Positions 32,058 to 40,596 of a stretch of 48,695 nt of DNA are shown piece after piece. The position numbers were made by a program, and so were the translations under genes. How positions within the stretch are numbered: the stretch's first letter is position 1; each line of letters opens with the position of its first letter. Origin of the DNA: a virus; the IMG/VR virus record IMGVR_UViG_3300039098_000102, positions 1 to 48,695 of that record; one strand, given 5' to 3'. A model generated the notes under the pieces. It was not told where the DNA came from and did no database searches. It worked only from the letters and a program-made list of their open reading frames with translations.

Positions 32058-32627
32058 TCAAAAAAGCGGGTTTTCTGGCCTGCCGTCGGATTGCTCGACA
32101 GTCCCTTCGTGGTATATGGCCGATATCGCCTCAAGAACTTGATCCTCTGCAGTTGCCAAAAACTCCTTCATGGCGCGATAAGCACCGTTTTCGATGGCTT
32201 GAAGTGCTGTGGTTGGTACTGGGTTTTTGCTGCTTTTCTTTTTCCTCCCGTAAGGACGACCCGTCTTTATGGCCTGCAAATGACGCGAAACAGTCGACTT
32301 ATGGACACCTAGTTGCTTTGCGATTTCTACCCCTGTGAGACCTTCTTTAGACAACTTGGCCACCCGACCGCGCTGGGTGACGTTGTCGCCATCCTGCAGC
32401 CCGATTCCAACCCAAAACCGGCCAGAAAACACCCGACGCTGCTCAAATCCTGCCTCTTTCAGCATCCGACCTAGCTTGTGGGGGGTTATGTCTAGTCGAC
32501 CTGAGAAGCCTATGAATGATTCCAGTAGCGCCGTCGGATCTGTCTGATATTCAGGCCCAGTCAAGCAGCACTCATCGATCCACTGTTTAAAGGTGACATC
32601 GCTATGGGGGCACTGGTCGGCCTGCAT
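32058..32627 (-). CDS. Winged-helix plus HTH DNA-binding protein
   Basis: 189 aa. Residues about 12-75 (FKQWIDECCLTGPEY, ITPHKLGRMLKEAGFEQRR) resemble the winged-helix domain at the C-terminus of D5/P4-type primases. Residues about 90-115 form a resolvase-type HTH (GVEIAKQLGVHKSTVSRHLQ). A double DNA-binding protein beside a helicase, perhaps an origin- or loader-type replication protein. I chose the ATG at 32627 because GGAGG is eight bases upstream. Confidence 0.75.
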   Translation of the reverse strand: MQADQCPHSDVTFKQWIDECCLTGPEYQTDPTALLESFIGFSGRLDITPHKLGRMLKEAGFEQRRVFSGRFWVGIGLQDGDNVTQRGRVAKLSKEGLTGVEIAKQLGVHKSTVSRHLQAIKTGRPYGRKKKSSKNPVPTTALQAIENGAYRAMKEFLATAEDQVLEAISAIYHEGTVEQSDGRPENPLF

Positions 32628-32629
32628 AC

Positions 32630-34048
32630 TCACGCCCTCCTCTTCTGCCGAGACTCCCAGATATAACGAGCCCAGCCCGGCTTATATCCCCGCTCCCGGC
32701 CAATCGCCTGCAGCTCCTCCAACGTGTCGGCCCGCCCGACCTCGCGGCGTCGCTGCCGCTTCATCAGTTCGGCCTGTTCCTCGTCGATTTCCTGCAGTTC
32801 GCCGGCTACTTCCTCCGGGGCACAACCCGCGTCTTCATACTCAAAACCGCACTGAGGACATCGGGGCGCTGGGGCATGGACCGCGTAGCACTGTTCACAT
32901 TGTTTGACTCTTTCAAGCACTTCTTGTGAACCTCTGGACGCACCTTTCCTGTCCTCGCCGTCGAGGCTCCACTCCCGTACTTCGTCCGGCATCCCATGCC
33001 GCAGGCAATTACCAACGTGGTCGAGGATTATTGCGTGCTTTTTACCGGGGCAGATCCTCAAAGCCCGTCCAACCTGCTGCAAAAACAGCCCCATGCTCTG
33101 CGTCGGTCGCAGCAGGATCGCCGCTCCGACCACAGGGATATCCGTGCCCTCGCTGATAATGTCGCAGGAGGCCAGCACATGCAGGCCACCGGTACCCAGC
33201 GCCCTGATCAGCGACTTTCTGCGGCCATCATCCATGCTGCCGTCAACGCTGGCCGCCTGAAACCCTGCCGCTCTGAACTCCTCAGCAACGTGTTCAGCAT
33301 GAGCCACGCTCGCACAGAACGCAATGGCTGGGGTGCCTGGGCATATCTTGCGATAATGCTCAACCGCACTGCCAGTAATGACCGGCTTATCGACTGCTGC
33401 TGCCACTTCTTTTTTGATGAAATCACCATATCGACTATGGAGGCCATCCGTGCTGAAATCAGTAGGCGGTGCGTAAACCTTCGGTGGACAAAGAAATCCC
33501 CGGTCGATCAGATCCCGAATCGACGGACCGGCGATCATCGTGTCGAAATACCCTCCAGCCTGAGTGCCGAGTCCCTTGCCGTCCATCCGGCAGGGTGTCG
33601 CAGTAACCCCCAACAGGTGGGCTTTCGGGTAGGCCTCGATGACCTTTTTCCAACTGGCCGCGCTGGCATGGTGCGCCTCATCTATGATGATCAGATCGGG
33701 CGGCACTATCTTATGGAGACGCCGCACCAGGGTCTGCACACTTGCGACCTGAACCGGATCACCGGTCATGGACCTGCCAGGAGCTATTAGTCCGTGCTCG
33801 ACGCCAAGGGATTCAAGGCTTTCGGATGACTGCCTTAATAGTTCCTGGCGGTGGACCAGAATCAGCACGCGGTTACCGCGGGCGGCGGCCTGCTGGGTGA
33901 TGTAACTGAAAATTACAGTTTTCCCACCGCCCGTAGACAGCACATACAGAGGTGCCTTTAAACCGTCGCGGAACGCACCCCGCAGGCGATTAACGTCCAT
34001 CGCCTGATAGTCTCGCAGGGCGATATTTTTAAGCAGTGGCTTAGTCAT
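32630..34048 (-). CDS. Superfamily 2 DEAH-type helicase with C-terminal zinc ribbon
   Basis: 472 aa. Motif I STGGGKT (38-44), DEAH (123-126), TATP (149-152) and a C-terminal RecA domain with QQVGRALRICPGK (motif VI). A four-Cys zinc ribbon (CEQC...CPQC) and a charged tail follow. Likely an ATP-driven DNA helicase for replication or recombination. One copy of the dispersed palindrome lies inside the coding sequence between helicase core and ribbon. The frame is open to 34090, but family members begin near the ATG at 34048. Confidence 0.9.
   Translation of the reverse strand: MTKPLLKNIALRDYQAMDVNRLRGAFRDGLKAPLYVLSTGGGKTVIFSYITQQAAARGNRVLILVHRQELLRQSSESLESLGVEHGLIAPGRSMTGDPVQVASVQTLVRRLHKIVPPDLIIIDEAHHASAASWKKVIEAYPKAHLLGVTATPCRMDGKGLGTQAGGYFDTMIAGPSIRDLIDRGFLCPPKVYAPPTDFSTDGLHSRYGDFIKKEVAAAVDKPVITGSAVEHYRKICPGTPAIAFCASVAHAEHVAEEFRAAGFQAASVDGSMDDGRRKSLIRALGTGGLHVLASCDIISEGTDIPVVGAAILLRPTQSMGLFLQQVGRALRICPGKKHAIILDHVGNCLRHGMPDEVREWSLDGEDRKGASRGSQEVLERVKQCEQCYAVHAPAPRCPQCGFEYEDAGCAPEEVAGELQEIDEEQAELMKRQRRREVGRADTLEELQAIGRERGYKPGWARYIWESRQKRRA
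32918..32943. promoter_or_regulatory. Dispersed bipartite palindrome, copy 6, inside helicase gene
   Basis: CACTTCTTGTGAACC then TCTGGACGCAC. It codes in frame for a Ser/Gly-containing linker (GASRGSQEVL) between helicase core and zinc ribbon. Same orientation as the intergenic copies. Confidence 0.65.
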
Positions 34049-34253
34049 TTCGGGCACCGGCTTTGGCGTGAACCGAAACCAGCGGACCATCGCCGTCGCT
34101 GTAGGTCACGACACTGACACGCACGCCGTTGCGACGGGCCGCCTCGATGGAGCGGTTCAGGCTGTCGGCACAGCCGTGGATATGCTGGATTAGATCGCAC
34201 ACTGATTGCTGTTTTGGTTCACTTGATGTGGATCTGTGGATAGACGAGTGCAT
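34041..34253 (-). CDS. Hypothetical protein (70 aa)
   Basis: AGGAGG precedes the ATG at 34253; the frame extends seven codons further without a ribosome site. A helical N-terminus (CDLIQHIHGCADSLNRSIEA) is followed by a strand (GVRVSVVTYSDGDGPLV). No family recognised. A degenerate copy of the dispersed palindrome lies within its first codons. Confidence 0.6.
   Translation of the reverse strand: MHSSIHRSTSSEPKQQSVCDLIQHIHGCADSLNRSIEAARRNGVRVSVVTYSDGDGPLVSVHAKAGARND
34217..34240. promoter_or_regulatory. Dispersed bipartite palindrome, copy 7 (degenerate)
   Basis: GTTCACTTGATGTGGATCTG then TGGA, at codons 5-13 of the 70-aa gene. The left arm is intact; the right arm has GTGGAT in place of GTGAAC. 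Confidence 0.45.
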
Positions 34254-34322
34254 TGTTTCCTCCTGTTTTTCCACTTTTGGGCTTTAATCGTTTGTTGAGA
34301 CGGAAAATTTCCGCTTATTGCG

Positions 34323-34541
34323 CTATTGGTTTGCTTTGCTCAGTTCAATCAGGATGCCATCTGCGCATCGGCTCCTAGAACCAAACGGCAGATACAGCGT
34401 TTCTAGCCCGCCGTGCTCTTTGCACACTTCCTCAGCCTCTCTCACCTTCCAACCATCAACCTCTACCGAACATCCGCAAACTAACAAGTAAATCAACGCG
34501 GACGAAATTAACAGTGGCGCTTTACGAATAAGTCTTTTCAA
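34323..34541 (-). CDS. Small putative lipoprotein (72 aa)
   Basis: TTG start with AAGGA at proper distance. The N-terminus has positive charges, then a hydrophobic run ending in LLVCGC, an atypical lipobox, followed by a Cys-containing soluble part. Probably exported and perhaps lipid-anchored. No family recognised. Unusual within an early replication region; a superinfection-exclusion lipoprotein is one possibility. Confidence 0.6.
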   Translation of the reverse strand: MKRLIRKAPLLISSALIYLLVCGCSVEVDGWKVREAEEVCKEHGGLETLYLPFGSRSRCADGILIELSKANQ

Positions 34542-34580
34542 AGTTATTCCTTTCTACCGTCGCCGGTTGTCAACGTTCCG

Positions 34581-34709
34581 TTAGATTCCAGTGCAGTCGT
34601 TGCATCCAGGGCACTTAATACCGTCTGGATAAACGCCATACGCTGAACAGCGCTTTCTGTCTAAAGATGTGAGCACAAGCGTCCAAAATTTCTTGATAAA
34701 TCTTTTCAT
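34581..34709 (-). CDS. 42-aa Cys-rich miniprotein
   Basis: ATG at 34709 with GGAG seven bases upstream. A basic amphipathic start (MKRFIKKFWTLVLTSL) is followed by CPGCNDC near the end, a possible metal-binding knuckle. Its start resembles that of the adjacent lipoprotein gene (MKRLIRK), so the pair may be divergent duplicates. The 106 bp upstream hold no supportable gene. Confidence 0.5.
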   Translation of the reverse strand: MKRFIKKFWTLVLTSLDRKRCSAYGVYPDGIKCPGCNDCTGI

Positions 34710-34815
34710 TCTTAATCTCCATTCGGCATCTAACCAGCCCGTCAACCATCGCCTTCGGCTGGACTCGGCTGACGCCTCTCCGGCGACTTCTATCCGTTAT
34801 AAATCACTTCAACTC

Positions 34816-35085
34816 TTACTTCATAAACCTTCGCCACGGCAGGTCTTTTACATTGTCGCCCCACGTCCGCGCACCAGCCGCCAGCAACTTCCTGTGCCAG
34901 TCGTGGATCGGCCTTGTCACCTTCGCTCTTTGATACAGCGTTAGCCCCTCGATGTACCCGGCAGCTTCATCGGCAGACCACAGACAGAGGGTTTCATCCT
35001 CACGCCGAAGGCATCGACCACCCCGCCAGGTGCAGCAGCATCGCTCGCAAAACTCGGCGGGGATTTCGGCACGATTAAGCGGCAT
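34816..35085 (-). CDS. Cys/Trp-rich hypothetical protein (89 aa)
   Basis: CERCCCTWRGGRC near the N-terminus suggests zinc binding; the rest is helical and basic. It overlaps the preceding gene's end by about ten bases. Looks like an accessory in the early operon; no family recognised. Confidence 0.6.
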   Translation of the reverse strand: MPLNRAEIPAEFCERCCCTWRGGRCLRREDETLCLWSADEAAGYIEGLTLYQRAKVTRPIHDWHRKLLAAGARTWGDNVKDLPWRRFMK

Positions 35086-35776
35086 CGGTGATCACTGTTT
35101 CCAACAGGGCCATGATTTCACCGGGCAGGGTGCGGCGGTCAGTTTTGGCGGCTGTTTCGAGTTTTTCCAGCAGGGCCACATCGCGTTCGTCGGAAAGATT
35201 GAATTCCAGGGTGACGGTTTCCGGTTGATCAGCGCCGACAGGGGCCGCTGCTTCAACGACCGTCCTGATCGCCTCCTTGATATCAACCTGCGGCGGATTC
35301 TTCACCAGTTTCGGTTTTACCTCGATCTCCAGTGGCTGATCTTCCGTTTCCTCCTGCGGCTTCGCTTCCGCCACCTTATCCGTGGTCGGTCGGTTATTCC
35401 GGTTCCCCTTCTGCGCCCCGCGTTTCTTTGCCGGGTATTTCTCATCCAGGGTGCCAGCTTTTTTCAGGCGGCCATGACACCCTCCGCACAGGCCGCGAGA
35501 AACAATCGGCATCTCCCTCTCGCACTCAGGGCAGAACCGGACCGCCTTCTTATTATTCGTTGCTTTCTTCGGTGCAGGCTTCGCCCCGGGCTTCTGCTTT
35601 GTCGTGGACTGCGCATGTTCCCGCACCATCCCCGATCCTGCCGGCCGTTCAGCTGCTCGGTTCCCACACTGGACGCATTTGATGACTTCATTCTTGCCAC
35701 CGCCCTGCAGGGTCTCGGTTTCTTTAACCAGCAGTCCTCTGCATTTCTGGCATTCCGTGACAGCTCTATCGCTCAT
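35075..35776 (-). CDS. Double zinc-ribbon protein with acidic/basic linker (233 aa)
   Basis: First zinc ribbon: CQKC ... CVQC (about residues 9-37). Second: CPEC ... CGGC (about 81-98). A Lys/Pro/Glu-rich linker and a helical C-terminal domain follow. ATGA overlap with the next upstream gene. Likely nucleic-acid or protein binding; role unknown. The same region also holds two other Cys-rich genes. Confidence 0.7.
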   Translation of the reverse strand: MSDRAVTECQKCRGLLVKETETLQGGGKNEVIKCVQCGNRAAERPAGSGMVREHAQSTTKQKPGAKPAPKKATNNKKAVRFCPECEREMPIVSRGLCGGCHGRLKKAGTLDEKYPAKKRGAQKGNRNNRPTTDKVAEAKPQEETEDQPLEIEVKPKLVKNPPQVDIKEAIRTVVEAAAPVGADQPETVTLEFNLSDERDVALLEKLETAAKTDRRTLPGEIMALLETVITDAA

Positions 35777-36171
35777 TTCTCTGCCGCCTTTCTGTTTTTT
35801 CGTTTATGCGAAGGCGTCAATTCCTTCAGCTGACGCTCTGGGTTGAAGATCCACAGCCCCGCCACCTTGACCAACGGTGGCGGCTTGGTCTTCGCAGACT
35901 TCTCCCAGTCGGCCATCATGCGGTTACATCGGTGACACCTCCCTGTTGTTGTCTCTGAGGCTTGGACCTTCCCTCGGCAATCGACCACCGAGCAAGGCAC
36001 CAGAGCATCGAGTCTTTTTGGTGCCGCTCTCCGCTGTCGCCTGTGACCCGTCGGGTGATCCTCTCTCAGCCCACAGATCACACACTTTGCGGAGACCAGG
36101 CCCGCCGAGTCATCCCGCACGACCCACCCGCCACAGCGGGGACAGATGCCTGGGCCAGAGCGCCGGGTCAT
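35773..36171 (-). CDS. Zinc-ribbon protein (132 aa)
   Basis: Three Cys clusters (CPRCGG ... CVIC; CSVVDC; CHRC) suggest two zinc sites. The C-terminal part has KVAGLWIFNPE and a basic tail. It overlaps the SbcC-like gene upstream and the 233-aa gene downstream, so the three are translated together. No family recognised. Confidence 0.7.
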   Translation of the reverse strand: MTRRSGPGICPRCGGWVVRDDSAGLVSAKCVICGLREDHPTGHRRQRRAAPKRLDALVPCSVVDCRGKVQASETTTGRCHRCNRMMADWEKSAKTKPPPLVKVAGLWIFNPERQLKELTPSHKRKNRKAAEK

Positions 36172-37844
36172 TCAGCACCCACCGCCGAGGCGCGGTCCAC
36201 CAGCACACCGCCCTCACCCATCCAGTACGCCTGCCCCATGGATCTAGCCGCTATGTCCGGCAGGTCGGCAGCATCCGGCATCGCCATGGCCACCAGAGCA
36301 GTCACGTCAAGCCCAGCCAGTGCGCGGAACAGGCCGTTGCGCAGGTTTTTATCAACCAGCACGTCAGCACCATCGATGATCACCGCTGCGGAGCCATCCA
36401 GTTGAGCCATCCAGAGTTGCACGGTCACGCGAACCCGGTATTGTTCGGACTCAGAAAGCAAGTAATAAGGCGTGCCGTTCAGGCTCGCGTCCAGATCGTC
36501 GGACAGCTCGACTACGCCCCACCTGGCGACATCGCACAGGCTGTTTAAGGCAGAGTTTGCAGCCGCAAGACACTTGCGCAGCTTCGACAGGCGGGCTCCA
36601 TCCGCAGCCAGCACGGTCAGGATCAGGGAGTTCACACCGATGTTGTAGTGGCGGTTACCCGCTGTTACTTTCTTTTTCCAGCATTCCAGCCGCTGTTCAG
36701 CCATATCCACTGCGCTGCGTGCTGCGTCAATGTCCGTGCCGGTGGCGGTTGATTCGGGCTGTTCTGCTAGTTCTTCGGCAGCCGACTTAGCGGCATCGAT
36801 CCGGTCGTTGAGCTCCTGCAGAGACCGAGCAGCGGCCTGGTTGTCGCTCCGTGCTGCCTCGACCAGCTTGGTGGCCGCATCAATCGCCTTCTGCCTCGTT
36901 TTGACCTCATCGTCACTGAGTGGGTCCGACGCTGGCAGCAGCTTACCGCCCACCAGGCCCACCGATTTGCGGCAGTGAGGGCAGGACAGAAAGTCGCCTT
37001 TTTTGGCAAGGGGTAGCTTGTCATGGTCCAAGTGGCGTTTTTCCAGCTCCTCTGCCATGTCGGCAACGAGTTTTTCTGCGTCCGGCAGCTGTTTTTCAAT
37101 GGCGGGCAATGTGTCGGCTAGAGTTTGCAGTTCCTCGGCTCTTGCATCGTCCACAGCCTCGGCAGCTATTGCGCCTTCCAGCTTCTCGCGAGCGTCAACC
37201 ACCACGGCCTGCAGGTCAGTCTCGCTGGCCCCTTCCAGGTCCGCGCTGTACGCCTCGGGGATATAGCTGTCGGCTTTCTTCTTGCCGTACCGCTGGCCGG
37301 TTACCTGCTCCCACTGACCCTTAAGTCGTGCACCTTTTTCCTTAGATTCGGCGTGCGCCCCATCCCAGCCGCTCTGCTCGATACGCTGCCAGATCGCGTC
37401 AAAATGTTCAGGTTTCAGATCTTCGATGTGTTTCAACCCAGCGATCAGGTCGTCCTTGGTCGGCTCGGCTCGCAGGTACTGGCTGAGAGTTTCAGCGCGA
37501 TCCTTGGCCGGCAGGTCGAGAACGCAGGACATGCCTACAGCGAATGCCGTCGCCTGGGGAGGTTGTCCCTCGGTTTTGACGGTCGCCTTGGGATAGTCGA
37601 TTTTCGTGCTGCCAGTTTCGGCTGTGAGTTCTACCAATCCAGCTGCTGTGCCTGAACGGACTAGGCAGCCTGCAGCGGATTTCTGGACACCTCGCACTGG
37701 CAGAGGGTTACCCGTCAGAGCCGCAGCTGTTGCCTGAGCGATAGAGGATTTGCCAGCGGCGTTGTGGCCGCCGATTAGGGTGATTTTTTGGAGGTCGAAA
37801 AGGGCTGTTGCCGCGCCTCGAAAGTTTTTTATTGTGAGGTTCAT
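36168..37844 (-). CDS. SbcC/Rad50-like ATPase (short SMC-type)
   Basis: 558 aa. N-terminal LTIKNFRGAATALFD and Walker A GGHNAAGKSS (25-34), then coiled coils either side of a zinc-hook CPHC at 288-291. The C-terminal lobe has a signature-like LSESEQYRVR and Walker B AAVIIDGAD. The arms are short for Rad50. Likely acts with the RecT-like and nuclease proteins in DNA-end processing and recombination-dependent replication. No SbcD-type nuclease is adjacent. GGAG precedes the ATG. Confidence 0.88.
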   Translation of the reverse strand: MNLTIKNFRGAATALFDLQKITLIGGHNAAGKSSIAQATAAALTGNPLPVRGVQKSAAGCLVRSGTAAGLVELTAETGSTKIDYPKATVKTEGQPPQATAFAVGMSCVLDLPAKDRAETLSQYLRAEPTKDDLIAGLKHIEDLKPEHFDAIWQRIEQSGWDGAHAESKEKGARLKGQWEQVTGQRYGKKKADSYIPEAYSADLEGASETDLQAVVVDAREKLEGAIAAEAVDDARAEELQTLADTLPAIEKQLPDAEKLVADMAEELEKRHLDHDKLPLAKKGDFLSCPHCRKSVGLVGGKLLPASDPLSDDEVKTRQKAIDAATKLVEAARSDNQAAARSLQELNDRIDAAKSAAEELAEQPESTATGTDIDAARSAVDMAEQRLECWKKKVTAGNRHYNIGVNSLILTVLAADGARLSKLRKCLAAANSALNSLCDVARWGVVELSDDLDASLNGTPYYLLSESEQYRVRVTVQLWMAQLDGSAAVIIDGADVLVDKNLRNGLFRALAGLDVTALVAMAMPDAADLPDIAARSMGQAYWMGEGGVLVDRASAVGAE

Positions 37845-37865
37845 GGTGGCTCCGTTGGTTAATGG

Positions 37866-38075
37866 TTAAGCGCGGGCGCCTGTCCAGCGCAGGCCTTGTT
37901 CAATCGTTTCAATCTCGACAGGCGACGGCTTGAGCATTCCCTTGGCCATCTGCCGGCGCCGACGGGCCTTCTCTTGCTCGCCCTGCGGGGGGCGAGTCGG
38001 ATATTTGTAGTTGCACCCAGCAAGGCCGCAGGCATTCCGGCTGAACGAGATTGGTTCCCAGGATTTGAAAAGCAT
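37866..38075 (-). CDS. Small basic hypothetical protein (69 aa)
   Basis: AAGGAG six bases before the ATG at 38075. It starts MLFKSWEPISFSRNACGL, with a basic centre (QEKARRRRQMAKG). No family recognised. Confidence 0.65.
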   Translation of the reverse strand: MLFKSWEPISFSRNACGLAGCNYKYPTRPPQGEQEKARRRRQMAKGMLKPSPVEIETIEQGLRWTGARA

Positions 38076-38099
38076 GGCAGTCTCCTTGTGATATGGTGG

Positions 38100-38321
38100 T
38101 TATTTGAGCAGCGGGCGGACGCAGGAACGCGGCACTATTTGCAGTGTTTCTGGCGGGCCAAGCCTGCTGCGTCTCCCCTTAACGGTGACGGACCAGGTTG
38201 CTCTGGAATTAGTGACGGTGGCTGGAGTAAAAAGCTGCACATCGTGCAAAAGACATTCTGGCGGCAACAGTTCATTCCCAACCACCATCACCCGGTCACC
38301 TTTTACGATTTCCTTCTGCAT
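38100..38321 (-). CDS. Small beta-rich hypothetical protein (73 aa)
   Basis: Two ATGs lie two codons apart; that at 38321 has the better distance to GGAG. Strands around GDRVMVVGNELLP and TWSVTVKGRRSR suggest an SH3-like or OB-like barrel. Encoded between RecT-like and SbcC-like genes, just downstream of a dispersed palindrome. Confidence 0.6.
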   Translation of the reverse strand: MQKEIVKGDRVMVVGNELLPPECLLHDVQLFTPATVTNSRATWSVTVKGRRSRLGPPETLQIVPRSCVRPLLK

Positions 38322-38363
38322 TGTCATTCTCCGTCACCCGCAGGCACAGTCCGTGCTGTTCTC

Positions 38364-38390
38364 GTTCACAAACTGTGAACCTGCGGGCGC
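38364..38390. promoter_or_regulatory. Dispersed bipartite palindrome, copy 8
   Basis: GTTCACAAACTGTGAACCTG then CGGGCGCAG. Both parts are perfect here: GTTCACA/TGTGAAC with a three-base spacer and CTGCG/CGCAG with a two-base spacer. It lies between RecT-like and the 73-aa gene. Confidence 0.85.
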
Positions 38391-38406
38391 AGTTATCCAT
38401 TCGTTA

Positions 38407-39261
38407 TTAGAAAAGGTCGCCGTCCATTTTATCGGTCGGTTCAGATGTCGTTTCCTCAGCCACCGGCTCCGGCTCCTCGGTCACCGGATCGGCCAGCGTG
38501 GGCGGTTCCGGTTCGACGGTTACGGTCGTCGGTTCTGGTTCCGCCACCGGCTCAGGTTTCTTTTTCCGGCTGGTCCGTTTCGGCTTTTCAGGCTTCGGAT
38601 CTTCGACCAAGGGCTCGACAACCGCCTCGACTGTCTGCGGCTCAGCCAGCTCCACTGCGGCGACAGCCTGACGTTCGCCAATATCCTGCACCTCATCATC
38701 GGTGTGCATGCCCATCAAAACGTCAGGGGCATATAGACGGCCGAAAAACGCCGCTGCACGATAACGCAGCATCAAGTCCGGCATGGTCTTCCATTTTGAA
38801 CCGTTCTTGGTCGCCCACCCTTCGGCCTTGGCCATGGCGATTGACGACTCTGGACCTTCCAGCACATCGCCCGTTGCCTTATCGTAAGCCCAAGCGATAC
38901 ACTTCTTGCCGTCGCCTTCACTTTCTACGGTGAACCGCAGAGGCGAAAAGCGGCCACAGGAATTCAGGGCAGCGATAATGAAGGAAGACGACCAGCTGGG
39001 GCGGCCGTGAATTATATGCAGATTCTGCATGACTGCCATCGGCGATGCGCCAACACGTTGGGCCATTTCCAAGGCGATCAGGGCGTTGCCCATGTTGTCC
39101 TTGCCCTGGTAGTCCTTCGGCACCATGGTGCTGGTGACTAGGGCCATGGCCATGCGCTGGGCCGATTCAAAGCCAGCGGGGCCTGAGAAGGCCGTGGCGT
39201 TGTTGGTGGAGATGTTTGCCGCAGTGGGTACTGCCGGCAGGTTTTGTTTTTCGGTTGTCAT
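38407..39261 (-). CDS. RecT-family single-strand annealing protein
   Basis: 284 aa. Residues about 30-170 carry the pattern of the RecT superfamily: AQRMAMALVTSTMVPKDYQG, NMGNALIALEMAQRVGAS, PMAVMQNLHIIHGRPSWSS, and MLRYRAAAFFGRLYAPDVLM. The C-terminal third is a Pro/Glu/Val-rich low-complexity tail with a short basic block. It should anneal complementary strands, together with the Cas4/RecB-like nuclease at 41125-41949. GGAG precedes the ATG. Confidence 0.85.
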   Translation of the reverse strand: MTTEKQNLPAVPTAANISTNNATAFSGPAGFESAQRMAMALVTSTMVPKDYQGKDNMGNALIALEMAQRVGASPMAVMQNLHIIHGRPSWSSSFIIAALNSCGRFSPLRFTVESEGDGKKCIAWAYDKATGDVLEGPESSIAMAKAEGWATKNGSKWKTMPDLMLRYRAAAFFGRLYAPDVLMGMHTDDEVQDIGERQAVAAVELAEPQTVEAVVEPLVEDPKPEKPKRTSRKKKPEPVAEPEPTTVTVEPEPPTLADPVTEEPEPVAEETTSEPTDKMDGDLF

Positions 39262-39274
39262 GATGTTTTCTCCG

Positions 39275-39694
39275 CTAAAATGGGATGTCTTCGATAACTA
39301 CGTGCGGCGTGAATTCGGCAGGCTTCGCGGCGCACGAACAGATTGACTCCAACACGACGATCTCAAGACCGGGGTTCAAGTTGGCCAGCCTGGACGCTTC
39401 GCGCTCGGCTGATTCACGGCTGTCATGCCTGCGTGAGGGGCTCGCGCCTTGCGGGTTCCACACGAACCAGAACCGGTCGAGCCCATGTTTGGCCTGTGGA
39501 GGCTGTGGCTGGTCTACAAACACAAGGCGTGCAATTCTGGTTTTTCCATACTTTGATCCGATGTTGCCTTCGCGTTGCTTTGCATCGCGGAAGGATGCCT
39601 TGTCCGCGAACTGCTCAAACACTATAGGCCTGCTGCGCTCGCTAGGTTCATATGTGTCGCGTTCTGCGACTACGACGTAAATACCTTCTGGCAT
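39275..39694 (-). CDS. Hypothetical protein (139 aa)
   Basis: GAGGAGG is six bases before the ATG at 39694. N-terminal strands (PEGIYVVVAERDTYE) and a conserved-looking middle (YGKTRIARLVFVDQ) suggest a compact domain; the C-terminus has a CSC. No family recognised. Follows the possible modification gene and precedes RecT. Confidence 0.65.
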   Translation of the reverse strand: MPEGIYVVVAERDTYEPSERSRPIVFEQFADKASFRDAKQREGNIGSKYGKTRIARLVFVDQPQPPQAKHGLDRFWFVWNPQGASPSRRHDSRESAEREASRLANLNPGLEIVVLESICSCAAKPAEFTPHVVIEDIPF

Positions 39695-39712
39695 GGTTTC
39701 CCTCCTCAATGG

Positions 39713-40252
39713 TTAATCGGCCTCGGCAAGGCTCGCAATCATAGAATTCAGATCGGCGACCGGAATGGCCGGCAGGTTCTTGGTTTCTTCCTTTTTAGGC
39801 AAGAACGGTTCGACTTCCGGCCAGACTTCAAGCAGGCGCTTGTCGGTTGTTGCGGAATTAAGGATTGCCCGAACTTTGTGTTTCAGCTCATTCCTATCCG
39901 CAGACAACTTGTCCTGCCTGTTCACCAGTCGTTCGGATGTTTTGGACAGGACATGATCACAGTTATACGCGTGGAATGCGCCATACAGGGACGCTTTGTG
40001 GGGGAGCCGCTGTCGAGTTGAGAAGTTTACATACTGAACGCCAGCGCCGAACTTCACCTTAATGCCGCTTTCTTGGTACAGGAACCCCTCTGGCATGGCC
40101 TCCATCAGTGTTTTGTGGTCGTCGAACAGGTCCTTATAAACCGCGTCGCCAAGGGCCTGCCCATCCTTTTCAAGACGGTCAGCCCGGCGTTTAAATGTCT
40201 TCGACAAGACATTGGCTAAAATCTGCTGTTTTGTGTTTTTGGTGAGTCGCAT
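39713..40252 (-). CDS. Possible nucleotide-modification-associated protein (Nmad5-like)
   Basis: 179 aa. It begins MRLTKNTKQQILANVLSKTF, followed by QALGDAVYKDLF and a middle beta segment (GAGVQYVNFSTRQRLPHK) with a long helical C-terminus; this recalls the Nmad5 family found with phage DNA-modification genes. No other base-modification enzyme is evident, so the role stays open. GAGGAG precedes the ATG. Confidence 0.5.
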   Translation of the reverse strand: MRLTKNTKQQILANVLSKTFKRRADRLEKDGQALGDAVYKDLFDDHKTLMEAMPEGFLYQESGIKVKFGAGVQYVNFSTRQRLPHKASLYGAFHAYNCDHVLSKTSERLVNRQDKLSADRNELKHKVRAILNSATTDKRLLEVWPEVEPFLPKKEETKNLPAIPVADLNSMIASLAEAD

Positions 40253-40273
40253 CGTTTTCTCCTCAATATCTGG

Positions 40274-40489
40274 TTACAATCTCCCCTGCACAGCCACAAT
40301 CTCCCGCTTAGCAGGGATCACAAACCCGCTTGGTGTCATAGTCGGGGCGCCCTTCGACCGAACCGCCCAAGCCTCCCCACATTCAGGACACTGGAACTGA
40401 CCCTTTGGGAGCTCGCCGCCGATCTCAGTGCGGCAGAAACACTCAAACTCATCGGCGTGGCCGCAGCGGCATTGGATTTGATAGATCAT
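40274..40489 (-). CDS. Small zinc-ribbon protein (71 aa)
   Basis: CRCGHADEFECFC and CPEC give a likely zinc-binding site in the first half; the second half is a beta hairpin (GFVIPAKREIVAVQG). GGGAG precedes the ATG. No family recognised. Confidence 0.7.
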   Translation of the reverse strand: MIYQIQCRCGHADEFECFCRTEIGGELPKGQFQCPECGEAWAVRSKGAPTMTPSGFVIPAKREIVAVQGRL

Positions 40490-40571
40490 GGTGGTGGCTC
40501 CCTCGAGTGTTTAAAAAAGCCCCAGCCAGCCAGGAGGATCGCCGGCCGGGGCAAACTGTGTGCATGAACGA

Positions 40572-40596
40572 TTCACATGATGTGAACCTGCGGACG
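40572..40596. promoter_or_regulatory. Dispersed bipartite palindrome, copy 9
   Basis: TTCACATGATGTGAACCTG then CGGACG. Perfect first palindrome (TTCACA-tga-TGTGAA), directly after the stop of the 116-aa gene and about 80 bp before the zinc-ribbon start. Confidence 0.85.

Noticed and set aside
38918-38945. Further copy of the dispersed palindrome inside the RecT-like gene (TTCAC...GTGAACCGCAGAGGCG)
   Set aside because: The spacer is too long and the palindrome core is missing; a chance match in coding sequence is likely.
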